NCBI GenBank assembly: GCA_905214325.1
Contig: CAJMLT010000058.1
Location: forward strand, 1-5,609
Reading direction: 5' to 3'
From: an uncultured bacterium
Lineage (GTDB): Bacteria > Actinomycetota > Coriobacteriia > Coriobacteriales > Eggerthellaceae
Length of the DNA: 5,609 nucleotides
The notes under the pieces: model-generated
The model's database searches: none
The model's input: only the letters and a program-made list of their open reading frames with translations
What the model was told of the DNA's origin: nothing
In this document: positions 4,785 through 5,609 of the stretch, in pieces
Numbering within the stretch: the first letter of the stretch is position 1
Layout: every line of letters starts with the position of its first letter
Program-made: the position numbers and the translations under genes

Positions 4785-5609
4785 CTAGAAGGACACCTTC
4801 TTAAAGCCAGATCCCGACGATTTCATGGTTTCGTAATAGTTAGATCCCAACATGGTTTGGTAGATTTCGGCATACTTCGCTTCCATATCGACACCGTCGA
4901 ACGCCTGGGGGTAGACCGTTGCGCCGACGAAATACGCATCACAAATGGCCGTTTCGATATTGGTACCGTTCATATTGTAGGAAGGTTGCGAATACAGGTT
5001 GCCGGACTTGAAAGCATTCAGGGAGTCGAAGAAGTCCTTGTTTGCCTCATACTGAGTATCCATCAGCGTCTTGTTCGCCATATTCAAAAACATATAATCG
5101 GGATTCCACTCGCCCAGCTGTTCGAGACTGATCTGTACCGCCCCGGTCTGGCCCGTCGAGTCGACGACGTTTTTGATGTTAACCGCCTCGAACGGAGCAT
5201 AGTGGGCGTAGGTACCGTCGAAGCTCTTCTGGCCCTTGTAGTTCACGGCACCCGCATACACCGTGGGCTTTTCCGAATCGGGGATATCGGCGGTGCGGTT
5301 TTGAAGGTCATCGCTCCAGTCCTTCATCGCAGTGACGACCCGATCCGCATGATCACTCGTCCCCAGTGCTTTACCGACGGCAGAAATGGACGCATAGACA
5401 TCATCGCTGAACATCTGATCCTGATAGGAAATTCCGATGACGGGAATACCCGTATCGCTTTGGAGTTTATCGCATTCTTCGGCACTACGGCTCGAAACGA
5501 TGACGTCGGGTTTAAGGGAGAGCAGTGTTTCGGTATCGACGTTGGTTTCCAAAAGATGATTGCCGTTGCTTGTTGCAGGCAGCGACGAGAAAAGATCCTT
5601 ATAAGCTAC
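4785..5609 (-). CDS. ABC importer substrate-binding protein, FecB/BtuF-like, N-terminus beyond window
   Basis: This extracytoplasmic receptor would capture the ligand and deliver it to the permease. The frame is open from the right edge to the TAG at 4787-4785, giving 274 residues. The first codons read VAYKDLFSSLPATSNGNHLL, so the TTG at 5552-5550 is an internal Leu, not a start. DTETLLSLKPDVIVSS (25-40) and GIPVIGISYQ (54-63) are typical of the first lobe of helical-backbone binding proteins. A long helix (about 85-110) links to the second lobe, which begins PTVYAG (115-120) and includes YAPFEAVNIKNVV and LEQLGEWNPDYMFLN. The signal peptide, and probably a lipobox Cys, lie outside the window. 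The second lobe is rich in Tyr and Asn around the expected ligand cleft. Such proteins carry iron-siderophores, haem, corrinoids or related chelates; the exact ligand is not readable here. Confidence 0.93.
   Translation of the reverse strand, partial: VAYKDLFSSLPATSNGNHLLETNVDTETLLSLKPDVIVSSRSAEECDKLQSDTGIPVIGISYQDQMFSDDVYASISAVGKALGTSDHADRVVTAMKDWSDDLQNRTADIPDSEKPTVYAGAVNYKGQKSFDGTYAHYAPFEAVNIKNVVDSTGQTGAVQISLEQLGEWNPDYMFLNMANKTLMDTQYEANKDFFDSLNAFKSGNLYSQPSYNMNGTNIETAICDAYFVGATVYPQAFDGVDMEAKYAEIYQTMLGSNYYETMKSSGSGFKKVSF

Noticed and set aside
1..5609. A defence, mobile-element or CRISPR system
   Set aside because: No transposase, integrase, spaced repeat array, toxin-antitoxin pair or defence domain is visible on either strand. 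All the main genes belong to known metabolic or transport families.

Overview
The window looks like an ordinary chromosomal stretch from an anaerobic, Gram-positive-type bacterium of moderate G+C (a little over half by eye). The best guess is a member of the Coriobacteriia, with Clostridia as the alternative. The main reason is a manganese-type inorganic pyrophosphatase carrying two inserted CBS domains but no DRTGG domain, a form known from Eggerthella and some clostridia. This is an inference from protein family, not from any marker gene.

Layout. Positions 1-390 (+) hold almost all of panD, aspartate 1-decarboxylase, cut at the left edge by what is probably three codons. Positions 391-641 are a convergent intergenic region with a clear bidirectional terminator hairpin (473-497) and several other inverted repeats. 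Everything to the right is on the minus strand. Read in the direction of transcription, from right to left, it is: a periplasmic-binding-type substrate-binding protein (4785-5609, N-terminus outside the window), a FecCD-type permease (3556-4662), its ATPase (2804-3556), a class I SAM-dependent methyltransferase (2083-2679), and the CBS-domain pyrophosphatase (642-2015).

How they work together. The binding protein, permease and ATPase form a complete class II ABC importer of the iron-siderophore/haem/corrinoid type. The permease stop and ATPase start overlap (TGATG), so those two are translationally coupled. A long RNA hairpin sits between the binding-protein gene and the permease gene. It pairs well only in the minus-strand transcript, because it uses G-U pairs, which suggests a role in setting the ratio of binding protein to membrane components. 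The methyltransferase follows the ATPase after 124 bases with its own good ribosome binding site, and may act on the imported ligand or be controlled with it. The pyrophosphatase follows after 67 bases and is probably a housekeeping enzyme sensing adenine nucleotides. No terminator separates it from the methyltransferase, so read-through is possible. panD is a separate unit, presumably the end of a pantothenate operon lying to the left.

I see no CRISPR array, tRNA, rRNA, insertion sequence or defence system. The points most worth a second look are the transporter-methyltransferase pairing, the intercistronic hairpin, and the cluster of inverted repeats after panD.
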